This document shows positions 8,057 to 15,319 of a DNA stretch of 64,000 nucleotides, in pieces (within the stretch, counting starts at the first letter, position 1; every line of letters begins with the position of its first letter). A program made the translations under genes and the position numbers. Source of the DNA: an uncultured Pelagibacteraceae bacterium (GTDB taxonomy: Bacteria > Pseudomonadota > Alphaproteobacteria > Pelagibacterales > Pelagibacteraceae); assembly GCA_902613855.1 (NCBI GenBank), contig CACMIX010000003.1, positions 62,001-126,000 of the forward strand. The letters run 5' to 3'. Below the pieces are notes generated by a model. It was not told where the DNA came from, did no database searches, and saw only the letters and a list, made by a program, of their open reading frames with translations.

Positions 8057-9208
8057 ATGAACATAAATGATTGTTATAATTTTGAAGACTTTAGAAAATT
8101 AGCAAAAAAAAAGTTACCATCTCCTATCTTTCATTATATTGATGGTGGCGCAGATGATGAAGTTACTCTCAATAGAAACACAAATGCTTTCAATGATTGT
8201 GATCTTGTTCCAAATGTATTAGCGAGTGTTGGAGAGCCTGATTTATCCACAACAGTATTTGGTAGAAAAATTGATATGCCTCTTTTCTTATCACCAACAG
8301 CAATGCAAAGTTTGTATACTCCTGAAGGAGATAAAGCTTCAGCTAGAGCTGCTGAAAAATTTGGAACGATGTATAGCATGTCTACAATGGCATCGTTTTC
8401 AATTGAAGAAATAGCCAACATCTCAAGTGGTCCAAAACTTTTTCAACTATATGTTCATAAAGATCAATCTATCACTGACGATTTAATTGACAGATGTCGA
8501 AGAGCAAATTTTGATGGGCTTTGTTTGACTGTAGATACTCTTGTTGCAGGAAACAGAGAAAGAGACCATAGAACTGGGTTTACAACTCCCCCTAAATTAA
8601 CCTTGGAAAGCTTACTAAGTTTTGCGATGCGTCCAGAATGGGTTTTTAAATATTTAACAAATAAAAAATTTGAGTTAGCTAACATTAAACACAAAACTGA
8701 CAAAGGAACTAATATAGCGAAGTCAGTTATAGATTATATTAATGAACAGTACGATCCCAAAATGAATTGGAAAGATGCAGAGTACTGTATAAAGAGATGG
8801 AACGGTCCTTTTGCATTGAAAGGAGTGATGTCGGTTGAAGATGCTAAAAGAGCAATTGATATTGGCTGTACTGCTATAATGATTTCTAATCATGGAGGAA
8901 GACAATTAGATGGTTCGAGATCTCCTTTCGATCAAGTGAAAGCTATTTCAGATGCAGTTGGTGATAAGTTAGAAATTATACTTGATGGTGGTATCAGAAG
9001 AGGAACACATGTTCTTAAAGCTTTAGCTGCAGGAGCAACTGCTTGTAGTTTTGGTAAAGCATTTCTTTTTAGTTTAGGAGCCGGAGGTCAAAAAGGAGTT
9101 GAAAGATTATTAGACAATATGCAAAAAGAAATTAGAAGAAATATGATTTTGATGGGATGTAAAAAAATTGAAGATTTAGATGCGTCAAAAATAATCTACC
9201 GCAACTAA
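8057..9208 (+). CDS. FMN-dependent alpha-hydroxyacid oxidase/dehydrogenase (LldD/GlcO family), copy 2
   Basis: Tandem paralogue of the preceding gene with exactly the same length (383 residues) and collinear throughout. The catalytic residues are conserved: Y-I-D-G-G-A-D-D near the N-terminus, Q-L-Y-V, V-D-T, K255, H279 and R282. Here the first FMN-phosphate loop is canonical (D310-G-G-I-R-R-G, R314), but the second arginine is replaced by lysine (K334 in F-G-K-A-F), the opposite of copy 1. The two copies differ strongly around residues 205-235, the region of the variable substrate lid, which suggests different substrates. A 105 bp spacer with small inverted repeats follows. Confidence 0.9.
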   Translation: MNINDCYNFEDFRKLAKKKLPSPIFHYIDGGADDEVTLNRNTNAFNDCDLVPNVLASVGEPDLSTTVFGRKIDMPLFLSPTAMQSLYTPEGDKASARAAEKFGTMYSMSTMASFSIEEIANISSGPKLFQLYVHKDQSITDDLIDRCRRANFDGLCLTVDTLVAGNRERDHRTGFTTPPKLTLESLLSFAMRPEWVFKYLTNKKFELANIKHKTDKGTNIAKSVIDYINEQYDPKMNWKDAEYCIKRWNGPFALKGVMSVEDAKRAIDIGCTAIMISNHGGRQLDGSRSPFDQVKAISDAVGDKLEIILDGGIRRGTHVLKALAAGATACSFGKAFLFSLGAGGQKGVERLLDNMQKEIRRNMILMGCKKIEDLDASKIIYRN

Positions 9209-9235
9209 TCAATAAGTAATTGTCAGGATTATTGC

Positions 9236-9300
9236 AAAAACCTAAAACAGGTTATTTAAAAATCATGAATAGACATTAGTCTACTTTTCGTCTAGGTTTT
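9236..9300 (+). promoter_or_regulatory. Nested inverted repeats upstream of the aminotransferase gene
   Basis: The 105 bp gap between the oxidase pair and the aminotransferase contains an outer inverted repeat, AAAACCTA (9237-9244) with TAGGTTTT (9293-9300). Inside it lies a small hairpin, TAGAC-ATTA-GTCTA (9270-9283). The left part can alternatively fold as AACCT-AAAAC-AGGTT. The outer 3' arm merges into a T-rich stretch, so a weak intrinsic terminator or a leader structure is possible. No strong promoter is evident. Confidence 0.3.
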
Positions 9301-9313
9301 CATTTTTAAAATT

Positions 9314-10480
9314 ATGAAACTTGCAAAGAATTTAAATAATTTAGGAACAGAATCCGCATTCAGTGTTTTAGCAGAAGCCAAAGCTTTAGAGGCGAAAGGC
9401 CATCCAATGATTCATCTAGGGTTAGGTCAGCCAGATTTTAAGACACCCAAGCACGTAGTCGAAGCTGCAAAAAAAGCTTTAGATGATGGACACCACGGAT
9501 ATGTAATGTCTAATGGAATCCCAGAATGTAGAGAAGCTGTAACAAGGTGGATTAAAAAACAGTATAACGCCAACATTGATGCTGAAAGAATTTTAATTAT
9601 GCCTGGTGGAAAGCCTACGATGAGTTATGCCATCCAATGTTTTGGTGAACCAGGAGCAGAAATAATTCATCCTACCCCAGCATTTCCGATTTATGAATCA
9701 ATGATAAATTATACTGGTTCAACACCTGTACCATATGATCTTACTGAAGATAAAGATCTTAAATTTGATCCAGATAAAATTTTATCTCTAATTACTGATA
9801 AAACTAGATTGTTAATTTTAATTAATCCAAACAACCCAACAGGTAGTTTTGTTGAAAAACCCGTAATAGATTATTTTGCAAAAGAATTAGAAAAACATCC
9901 GCACGTTACTATCTTAAGCGATGAAATTTATAGTAGACAAATTTTTGACTACAAGGAAATGCCATCATTTTTTCATTATGAAGCATTAAAGGATAGGCTA
10001 ATAGTTTTAGAGGGATGGAGCAAAGCTTACTCAATGACTGGTTGGAGACTAGGATGGAGTTATTGGCCAGAAGAAATGATTCCTCATGTTAACAAATTAT
10101 TAATAAATAGTGTATCTTGTGTAAATGCAGCTGCACAATTTGCAGGTATAGCAGCTTTAGATGGTCCAGATGACTCAATTAAAGATATGCTAGATAAATT
10201 TACATTGAGAAGAAATTTAATCCATAAAGGATTAAATGATTTGCCTGGAATTGAATGTAGTTTGCCAGGTGGTGCTTTTTATGCTTTTCCAAAAGTAATA
10301 GGCACAGGCATGAATGGTTCTGAATTTTGTAAAAAAGCTATGCACGAAGCTGGAGTTGCTATTGTCCCAGGAACAGCATTTGGCAAAACTTGCCAAGATT
10401 ACGTAAGATTTAGCTTTGCCGCATCTAGAGATAACATACAGCAAGCATTAGAAAACATAGGCAAGATGCTTTCTAAATAA
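9314..10480 (+). CDS. Class I/II pyridoxal-phosphate aminotransferase
   Basis: A 388-residue fold type I aminotransferase. The PLP-binding lysine is K237 in W-S-K-A-Y-S-M-T-G-W-R-L-G-W. Other family landmarks are G-L-G-Q-P-D-F near residue 36, N-P-N-N-P-T-G before the D-E-I-Y cofactor aspartate, and the carboxylate-binding arginine in V-R-F-S-F-A near the end. The pattern is that of the aspartate/aromatic/alanine-type group (subgroup I-gamma); the exact amino donor and acceptor cannot be told. In this setting, between hydroxyacid oxidases and a glyoxylate-reductase-like gene, amination of glyoxylate or another 2-oxoacid is a reasonable inference. Confidence 0.88.
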   Translation: MKLAKNLNNLGTESAFSVLAEAKALEAKGHPMIHLGLGQPDFKTPKHVVEAAKKALDDGHHGYVMSNGIPECREAVTRWIKKQYNANIDAERILIMPGGKPTMSYAIQCFGEPGAEIIHPTPAFPIYESMINYTGSTPVPYDLTEDKDLKFDPDKILSLITDKTRLLILINPNNPTGSFVEKPVIDYFAKELEKHPHVTILSDEIYSRQIFDYKEMPSFFHYEALKDRLIVLEGWSKAYSMTGWRLGWSYWPEEMIPHVNKLLINSVSCVNAAAQFAGIAALDGPDDSIKDMLDKFTLRRNLIHKGLNDLPGIECSLPGGAFYAFPKVIGTGMNGSEFCKKAMHEAGVAIVPGTAFGKTCQDYVRFSFAASRDNIQQALENIGKMLSK

Positions 10481-10524
10481 GCTGTATTTTTTTATTTTTT
10501 TAATTATTATTAATATTTAGAATT

Positions 10525-11898
10525 ATGAACCAGCAAGTTGAGATAGAACTAAAAAATCTTTTAAACAGTAGATATTCAACATCAGAGTCTGCTCGAGGAA
10601 ATTATGCAAGAGGTGAAGATACTTACGATCCAATTCTATCTAAGGCAGTAGTCTTTCCTGAAACTAATGAAGAAGTTTCAAAAATATTAAAACTTTGTAA
10701 CAAACATAAAATACCAGTAGTTCCGTATGGTACAGGAACATCTTTAGAGGGGAATGTTGTAGGAAATGAAGATGGCATAACTATTTGTTTGGAAAAAATG
10801 AATAAAATTTTAAGTGTTAATGCTGAAGATTTTGATTGTAGAGTTCAAGCTTGTGTAACAAAGGAACAATTGAACGAGTATTTGAGAGAAGATGGAGTTT
10901 TTTTCCCAATTGATCCTGGAGCAAACGCAGCCTTAGGCGGTATGGCCTCAACCTCAGCATCAGGAACAATGGCTGTAAAATATGGAACTATGAAGACAGT
11001 TATTTCAGGTCTGACAGTAGTTTTACCAAATGGTGATATCATTAATACAGGTGGTAGAACTAAAAAAACTTCAGCAGGTTATAATTTAACTAATCTATTT
11101 GTTGGATCAGAAGGAACTCTGGGAATTATTACTGAAGTTCATTTAAGATTATCTCCAATACCGGAAAGCATTATGAGTGCAGTTTGTCACTTTCCTTCAT
11201 TAGAGGATGCAGTAATGACGGCTCAACAGGTTATTCAGTACGGTGTTCCGATTGCAAGGATTGAAATGTTAAATGCAGATCAAATGGGTATTAGTATTAA
11301 TTATTCAAAATTAAAAGATATTGAGGCGGTGCCAACTTTATTTTTTGAATTTCATGGATCAGAGTCCTCGAATAAAGAGAATATTGAAATTGTAGAAGAA
11401 TTATCAAAAGACAACAAAGGTAGTTCTTTTAAATGGGCTAAAGATTTAGAGGATAGAAACAAACTTTGGCAAGCAAGATGGGACGTATATTATTCTGTTA
11501 AGGCTTTAAATGATAATGGAAGAGTTTATTCAACTGATGTATGTGTTCCAATTTCAAAGATTACAGAGTGTGTAAAATTTGCAGAAGAAAAAGCAAAAGA
11601 ATTTGGAGTTAGGGCTCCAATGGTTGGCCACATGGGTGATGGTAATTTCCATGTCGTTCTACCATACGATCCTGCAAAAAAAGAAATGTATAAACAACTT
11701 AGAGCTTTTAATAGCTCGTTAATTAGAAAAGCTTTAGAGCTTGAGGGAACCATCACAGGCGAACATGGTGTAGGTCTCCATAAAAAAGAGTATTTATTAG
11801 AGCAGCATCCCGATAGTATTCCAGTAATGAAATCAATTAAAAGAACATTGGATCCAAATAATATAATGAATCCTGGAAAAATTTTCGATCTAAACTAA
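10525..11898 (+). CDS. FAD-linked D-lactate/glycolate-type dehydrogenase (GlcD/D-LDH family)
   Basis: A 457-residue flavoprotein of the vanillyl-alcohol oxidase fold. The N-terminal FAD-binding PCMH domain shows P-Y-G-T-G-T-S-L-E-G and G-G-M-A-S-T-S-A-S-G. The C-terminal FAD-oxidase domain has G-H-M-G-D-G-N-F-H and the signature G-E-H-G-V-G. It fits D-lactate dehydrogenase (cytochrome) or the GlcD subunit of glycolate oxidase. No GlcE or GlcF partner genes are next to it, which favours the stand-alone D-2-hydroxyacid dehydrogenase type. Electrons would go to cytochrome c or quinone. It is 2-8 bp from the next gene, in an apparent operon. Confidence 0.88.
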   Translation: MNQQVEIELKNLLNSRYSTSESARGNYARGEDTYDPILSKAVVFPETNEEVSKILKLCNKHKIPVVPYGTGTSLEGNVVGNEDGITICLEKMNKILSVNAEDFDCRVQACVTKEQLNEYLREDGVFFPIDPGANAALGGMASTSASGTMAVKYGTMKTVISGLTVVLPNGDIINTGGRTKKTSAGYNLTNLFVGSEGTLGIITEVHLRLSPIPESIMSAVCHFPSLEDAVMTAQQVIQYGVPIARIEMLNADQMGISINYSKLKDIEAVPTLFFEFHGSESSNKENIEIVEELSKDNKGSSFKWAKDLEDRNKLWQARWDVYYSVKALNDNGRVYSTDVCVPISKITECVKFAEEKAKEFGVRAPMVGHMGDGNFHVVLPYDPAKKEMYKQLRAFNSSLIRKALELEGTITGEHGVGLHKKEYLLEQHPDSIPVMKSIKRTLDPNNIMNPGKIFDLN

Positions 11899-11906
11899 TC
11901 TTGAAT

Positions 11907-12860
11907 ATGAAAAAAATCCTGATCACTAGGAGATTACTAAGATCTTGTGAGGATAAAGCTAAAGGAACATTTGAAGCAAATTTTAATTTAAACGATGAAT
12001 TATATTCTCAAAAAAAATTAATTGAGTTAAGTGGTGGGCAAGATGGGATATTGTCGTCCTTAACTGATAAATTGGATGCTGAAACAATAAATCAACTTCC
12101 AGACTCGATAAAAATTATTTCAAATTTTGCTGTTGGATTTGGAAACATAGACTTAGAAGCAGCAAAGAAAAAAGGTATTGTGGTTACCAATACTCCAGAT
12201 GTTTTGACTGATGCAACAGCTGAGATTGGAGTGTTGTTGATTTTGGGTGCATGCAGACGTGCTGCTGAGGGAATAGAAAGTGCAAAAGTAGGTGGCTGGA
12301 AATGGTCAGCAGATTATTTAATTGGCAAACAACTAACAGGCGCCAGACTTGGAATACTTGGAATGGGGAGAATTGGACAAAAAATTGCAAAAGTTGCTAA
12401 ATCTTTGGGAATGATTATTCATTATCACAATAGATCTAAGCTAAGTGAAGATAAAGAAGGCGGAGCAACATACCATGATAATTTAAAAGACTTACTTTCA
12501 GTATCAGATGTATTATCTGTTTGTTGTCCAGCTTCAAAAGAAACAGTCGATATGATTAATAAAGATACAATTGAATATTTACCTAAAGGAGCAATTGTTA
12601 CAAACGTTGCAAGAGGAGATATTATCGAGGATGAAGCTTTGATAGATGCTCTTGAACGAAGAAAAGTTTATGCTGTAGGATTGGATGTTTATAAGAATGA
12701 ACCAAATTTAAATCCTGGATATCTTAAACATAAAAGCGCATTTATCCTTCCACATTTAGGTAGTGCTACCAAAGAAACCCGAACAGCAATGGCTAATTTA
12801 GCAATAGATAATATTGATGAATTTTTTAAAACGGGCAGCTGTAAAAATAAAGTAAATTAA
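11907..12860 (+). CDS. D-2-hydroxyacid dehydrogenase, glyoxylate/hydroxypyruvate reductase type
   Basis: NAD(P)-dependent D-isomer-specific 2-hydroxyacid dehydrogenase (317 residues from the ATG at 11907; an in-frame TTG at 11901 would add two residues). The Rossmann motif G-M-G-R-I-G sits mid-protein, and the catalytic set is present: arginine in N-V-A-R-G-D-I-I-E-D, glutamate in K-N-E-P, histidine in L-P-H-L-G-S-A-T. The N-terminal F-A-V-G-F-G-N-I-D block is typical of glyoxylate/hydroxypyruvate reductases. It likely interconverts glyoxylate and glycolate or hydroxypyruvate and D-glycerate. It lies between the FAD dehydrogenase and an MFS carrier, all in the same direction. Confidence 0.88.
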   Translation: MKKILITRRLLRSCEDKAKGTFEANFNLNDELYSQKKLIELSGGQDGILSSLTDKLDAETINQLPDSIKIISNFAVGFGNIDLEAAKKKGIVVTNTPDVLTDATAEIGVLLILGACRRAAEGIESAKVGGWKWSADYLIGKQLTGARLGILGMGRIGQKIAKVAKSLGMIIHYHNRSKLSEDKEGGATYHDNLKDLLSVSDVLSVCCPASKETVDMINKDTIEYLPKGAIVTNVARGDIIEDEALIDALERRKVYAVGLDVYKNEPNLNPGYLKHKSAFILPHLGSATKETRTAMANLAIDNIDEFFKTGSCKNKVN

Positions 12861-12869
12861 TCATAATTC

Positions 12870-14081
12870 ATGAATAAACCTGTTTTAGCCAAATCAAAGG
12901 CTATTACGATATTTTTAGTTTTTGCTTTAGGATATTTCATTTCAAATCTTCTAAGAGCAATTACTGCAACTATTTCACCAGAGCTAGTTACCGAATTTAA
13001 TCTAACAGCTGGAGAACTTGGTCTTTTAGGAGGCGGATATTTTTTAGGATTTGCGAGCGTTCAAATTCCACTTGGTTATTTATTAGACTCGAAAGGACCA
13101 AAGAAAATTGTTTCTTATTTTTTATCTTTAACAATTATTGGATTAATTTTATTTGCCTCAGCACAAAATTTAACAATCCTTCTCGTTTCAAGAATTTTAA
13201 TTGGTGTTGGAGTGGGTGCATGTTTGATGGGGCCACTTACTGCATACAGAATTTGGTATCAGGACCAAACTCAACAACGAGCTAATTCTTGGATGTTAAT
13301 GGTAGGAGCCATCGGAATGTTATCCTCTAGTTTGCCAGTTCAATATTTTTTACCAATAATTGGATGGAGAGATATATTTATGTATTTAGCTGTTTTAACT
13401 TTTTTAAGCATAGTTTTAATTATTATATTTATCCCCAAGTGGGATTCAGATAGAATTACTAGTGAAGACTCTGGCGATTCAAAATTAAGCACTGTTTGGA
13501 AAAATCCCTTATTTAAAAGTTTGGTTCCAATGGGTTTCTTTAATTATGGGGGATTATTTGCAATCCAAACATTGTGGGCTGGCCCATGGATGGTAAGAGT
13601 TTCTGGATACACTCCAGAAGAAAGTGCCCAGGGTCTTTTTCTAATTTATTTTTGTATGCTTTTCTCTTTCTTAAGTTGGGGCTATTTTGTTCCAAGGTTT
13701 TCAAAAAGTGTAAGTGATGCTGTAAAATTATTGAGATTTGGTGCTCCAATAAATTTAATAGTTTTATCAATAATTATTTATTTAGGTCCCAACGCTGGAG
13801 CAATTCATTGGGCAATATTTATAGTTAGCTCAATATTTTTATCTTTAACTCAGCCTGCAGTTGGTATGGCTTTTTCATTATCTAATGCTGGGAAAGCCTT
13901 GACATCTTTTAATTTATTAATATTTATAGGTGCATTTTCATTACAATGGATAATCGGATTAATAATTGATTTAGGAATTAATCTAAATTTTTCCGAAATA
14001 AATTCTTTTAAATTTGCAATGATTTTTGTTCTTCTTACTTCTCTCTCATCTTACTTTTATTTTTTAATTAAAAATAAATAA
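12870..14081 (+). CDS. MFS transporter, probable organic-acid carrier
   Basis: A 403-residue major facilitator with about twelve membrane helices in two halves, separated by a charged loop near residues 190-215. The first half shows the loop 2-3 signature L-G-Y-L-L-D-S-K-G-P-K-K, a variant of G-x-x-x-D-R/K-x-G-x-K, and the motif R-I-L-I-G-V-G-V-G. The substrate is not identifiable by sequence. As last gene of the hydroxyacid block it may import a 2-hydroxy or 2-oxo acid; that is inference from context. It converges with the GAF/Fis regulator, with six bases between the stops. Confidence 0.85.
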   Translation: MNKPVLAKSKAITIFLVFALGYFISNLLRAITATISPELVTEFNLTAGELGLLGGGYFLGFASVQIPLGYLLDSKGPKKIVSYFLSLTIIGLILFASAQNLTILLVSRILIGVGVGACLMGPLTAYRIWYQDQTQQRANSWMLMVGAIGMLSSSLPVQYFLPIIGWRDIFMYLAVLTFLSIVLIIIFIPKWDSDRITSEDSGDSKLSTVWKNPLFKSLVPMGFFNYGGLFAIQTLWAGPWMVRVSGYTPEESAQGLFLIYFCMLFSFLSWGYFVPRFSKSVSDAVKLLRFGAPINLIVLSIIIYLGPNAGAIHWAIFIVSSIFLSLTQPAVGMAFSLSNAGKALTSFNLLIFIGAFSLQWIIGLIIDLGINLNFSEINSFKFAMIFVLLTSLSSYFYFLIKNK

Positions 14082-14090
14082 ATTTATTTA
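14075..14090. other. AT-only palindrome across two convergent stop codons
   Basis: A perfect 16-base palindrome (TAAATAAATTTATTTA) covers the end of the MFS gene, the six-base gap and the end of the convergent regulator. It is symmetric on both strands and could serve as a shared weak transcription end. In DNA this AT-rich it could also be chance. Confidence 0.25.
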
Positions 14091-15173
14091 ATTAAGATGT
14101 TTATAAACAGTTGTTCTCGAAACCCCCAATTTTCTAGAGACAGACATTATATTTTTTGTTTCTAAATAAGTTGATCTAATTAGTTTACATCTTTCTCTTC
14201 GAATTTTAGTGTCATTACATTTTTTACAAGCATAAATTTTTTCTGAACTATTATTAGCTATAAGTTTATTTTCTTTAAAGTTTTGACTTTTTGTTACAAA
14301 AACAGATGAACCTAAGTGATCCGTTATCTTTAAAGTTTTATTGTTTAATAAGTCTGAGGCAATAGAGGAAAAAGAATTTGTGAAGATGTTATTAAAATTT
14401 TCATTTTTTAAATCTACTAAACCATTAAGCATAATTTTTGCATTTTGGTTTGCTCCAACAATTACACCATCACCGTTGATTGCCAATAATCCAACGCTTG
14501 TGGTTGATAAGTATTCTAATCTAGGATGGAAAGACAAAATTAATTCACTACTAAACTTTCTAATAAATAATTTTGTTTCAATACTTCGAGTTGCAAGCTT
14601 TACTAACGCCAAAGTATGTTGCTCTCTTGACATAGAGTCAGTAGAAGCATCAATGATTCCAATTGTTTTACCATCGTAGTTAATAATTGGGCTTGCAAAA
14701 CATGAAATATTTTCGTGGGCGATAAAGAAATGCTCTTTACCAGAAACAATGGTTGGTTTTTTCAATTCAACTGACAATCCTAAACCATTAGTGCCGCAAA
14801 CATTTTCAGCCCAAATTGAACCAGGCACAACTGTTTTGCCAACATCTGTCTGAAGACAGCTTTTATCATAAATGGTATCAAGTACTAATCCATTTTCATC
14901 TGAGTATGCTACCATGAAATTAGTTCCAGCAATTTGGGAATATAAAAGTTCCAATTCTGGAATAATTAATTTTCTTATACTCTCGTTTTTTTCTTTGATC
15001 TTTTTAAGTTCTATTGAGGAAATAATACTTTGCTTTGGATCTTTAAAAGGATCTAGTCCATTATTCACACATCTTGTCCAACTTTCAGAAATTTCATTGC
15101 TGATTTTTTGGGAGATCATTCCTCTTCTTTCAAGGATATTTTTAATCTCTTGGTTTTGAGGTATTAAGTCCAT
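14088..15173 (-). CDS. GAF-domain transcriptional regulator with Fis-type helix-turn-helix (AcoR-like, no AAA+ domain)
   Basis: A 361-residue regulator. The N-terminus has the AcoR-type S-E-S-W-T-R-C segment (residues 28-35), then a GAF sensor domain (about 75-205, with C-G-T-N-G-L-G), a PAS-like region (about 218-285) and a C-terminal Fis-type helix-turn-helix (about 328-361, S-R-K-L-G-V-S-R-T-T-V-Y-K-H-L). AcoR-type activators normally carry a sigma-54 AAA+ ATPase between sensor and DNA-binding domain; no Walker A or GAFTGA motif is present. A cysteine group (C316, C319, C329) precedes the helix-turn-helix. It is divergent from the alcohol dehydrogenase/ABC importer operon and probably controls it. 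Confidence 0.82.
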   Translation of the reverse strand: MDLIPQNQEIKNILERRGMISQKISNEISESWTRCVNNGLDPFKDPKQSIISSIELKKIKEKNESIRKLIIPELELLYSQIAGTNFMVAYSDENGLVLDTIYDKSCLQTDVGKTVVPGSIWAENVCGTNGLGLSVELKKPTIVSGKEHFFIAHENISCFASPIINYDGKTIGIIDASTDSMSREQHTLALVKLATRSIETKLFIRKFSSELILSFHPRLEYLSTTSVGLLAINGDGVIVGANQNAKIMLNGLVDLKNENFNNIFTNSFSSIASDLLNNKTLKITDHLGSSVFVTKSQNFKENKLIANNSSEKIYACKKCNDTKIRRERCKLIRSTYLETKNIMSVSRKLGVSRTTVYKHLN

Positions 15174-15207
15174 ATATTGACGAGAATATTATAAATAAAC
15201 AATAGAG

Positions 15208-15224
15208 CAACCAACTTAAGGTTG
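15208..15224. promoter_or_regulatory. Inverted repeat in the divergent regulator/ADH intergenic region
   Basis: CAACC at 15208-15212 and GGTTG at 15220-15224 form a 5-base inverted repeat with a 7-base spacer. It is closer to the regulator gene start than the other palindrome in the same gap, so it could be an autoregulatory operator or one half of a two-site arrangement. It is short, so chance is possible. Confidence 0.3.
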
Positions 15225-15242
15225 TATTTGTTAACTTATTGA

Positions 15243-15256
15243 ACACTTAAAAGTGT
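15243..15256. promoter_or_regulatory. Palindromic operator candidate upstream of the alcohol dehydrogenase
   Basis: A perfect palindrome, ACACTT-AA-AAGTGT, ends two bases before a plausible -35 element (TTGACT, 15259-15264). That is where a class I/II activator would bind. The neighbouring divergent gene encodes a Fis-type helix-turn-helix regulator, the obvious candidate ligand. The pairing of protein and site is inference. Confidence 0.5.
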
Positions 15257-15258
15257 CA

Positions 15259-15287
15259 TTGACTCCCTCTCATATACTATTTTTAAT
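15259..15287 (+). promoter_or_regulatory. Sigma-70-type promoter candidate for the ADH/ABC importer operon
   Basis: TTGACT (15259-15264) is followed after 17 bases by TTTAAT (15282-15287), and the ATG of the alcohol dehydrogenase is 33 bases further on. No sigma-54 element (GG-N10-GC) is seen in this gap, consistent with the regulator lacking an AAA+ domain. Confidence 0.4.
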
Positions 15288-15319
15288 ATGGTTTGAAAAA
15301 AATTAAAGGGAGAGAATTA

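Noticed and set aside
10481..10524. T-rich gap after the aminotransferase as an intrinsic terminator
   Set aside because: There is a T-run but no stem before it.
15174..15319. Sigma-54 promoter for the alcohol dehydrogenase operon, suggested by the AcoR-like regulator
   Set aside because: No GG-N10-GC element is present, and the regulator lacks an AAA+ ATPase.
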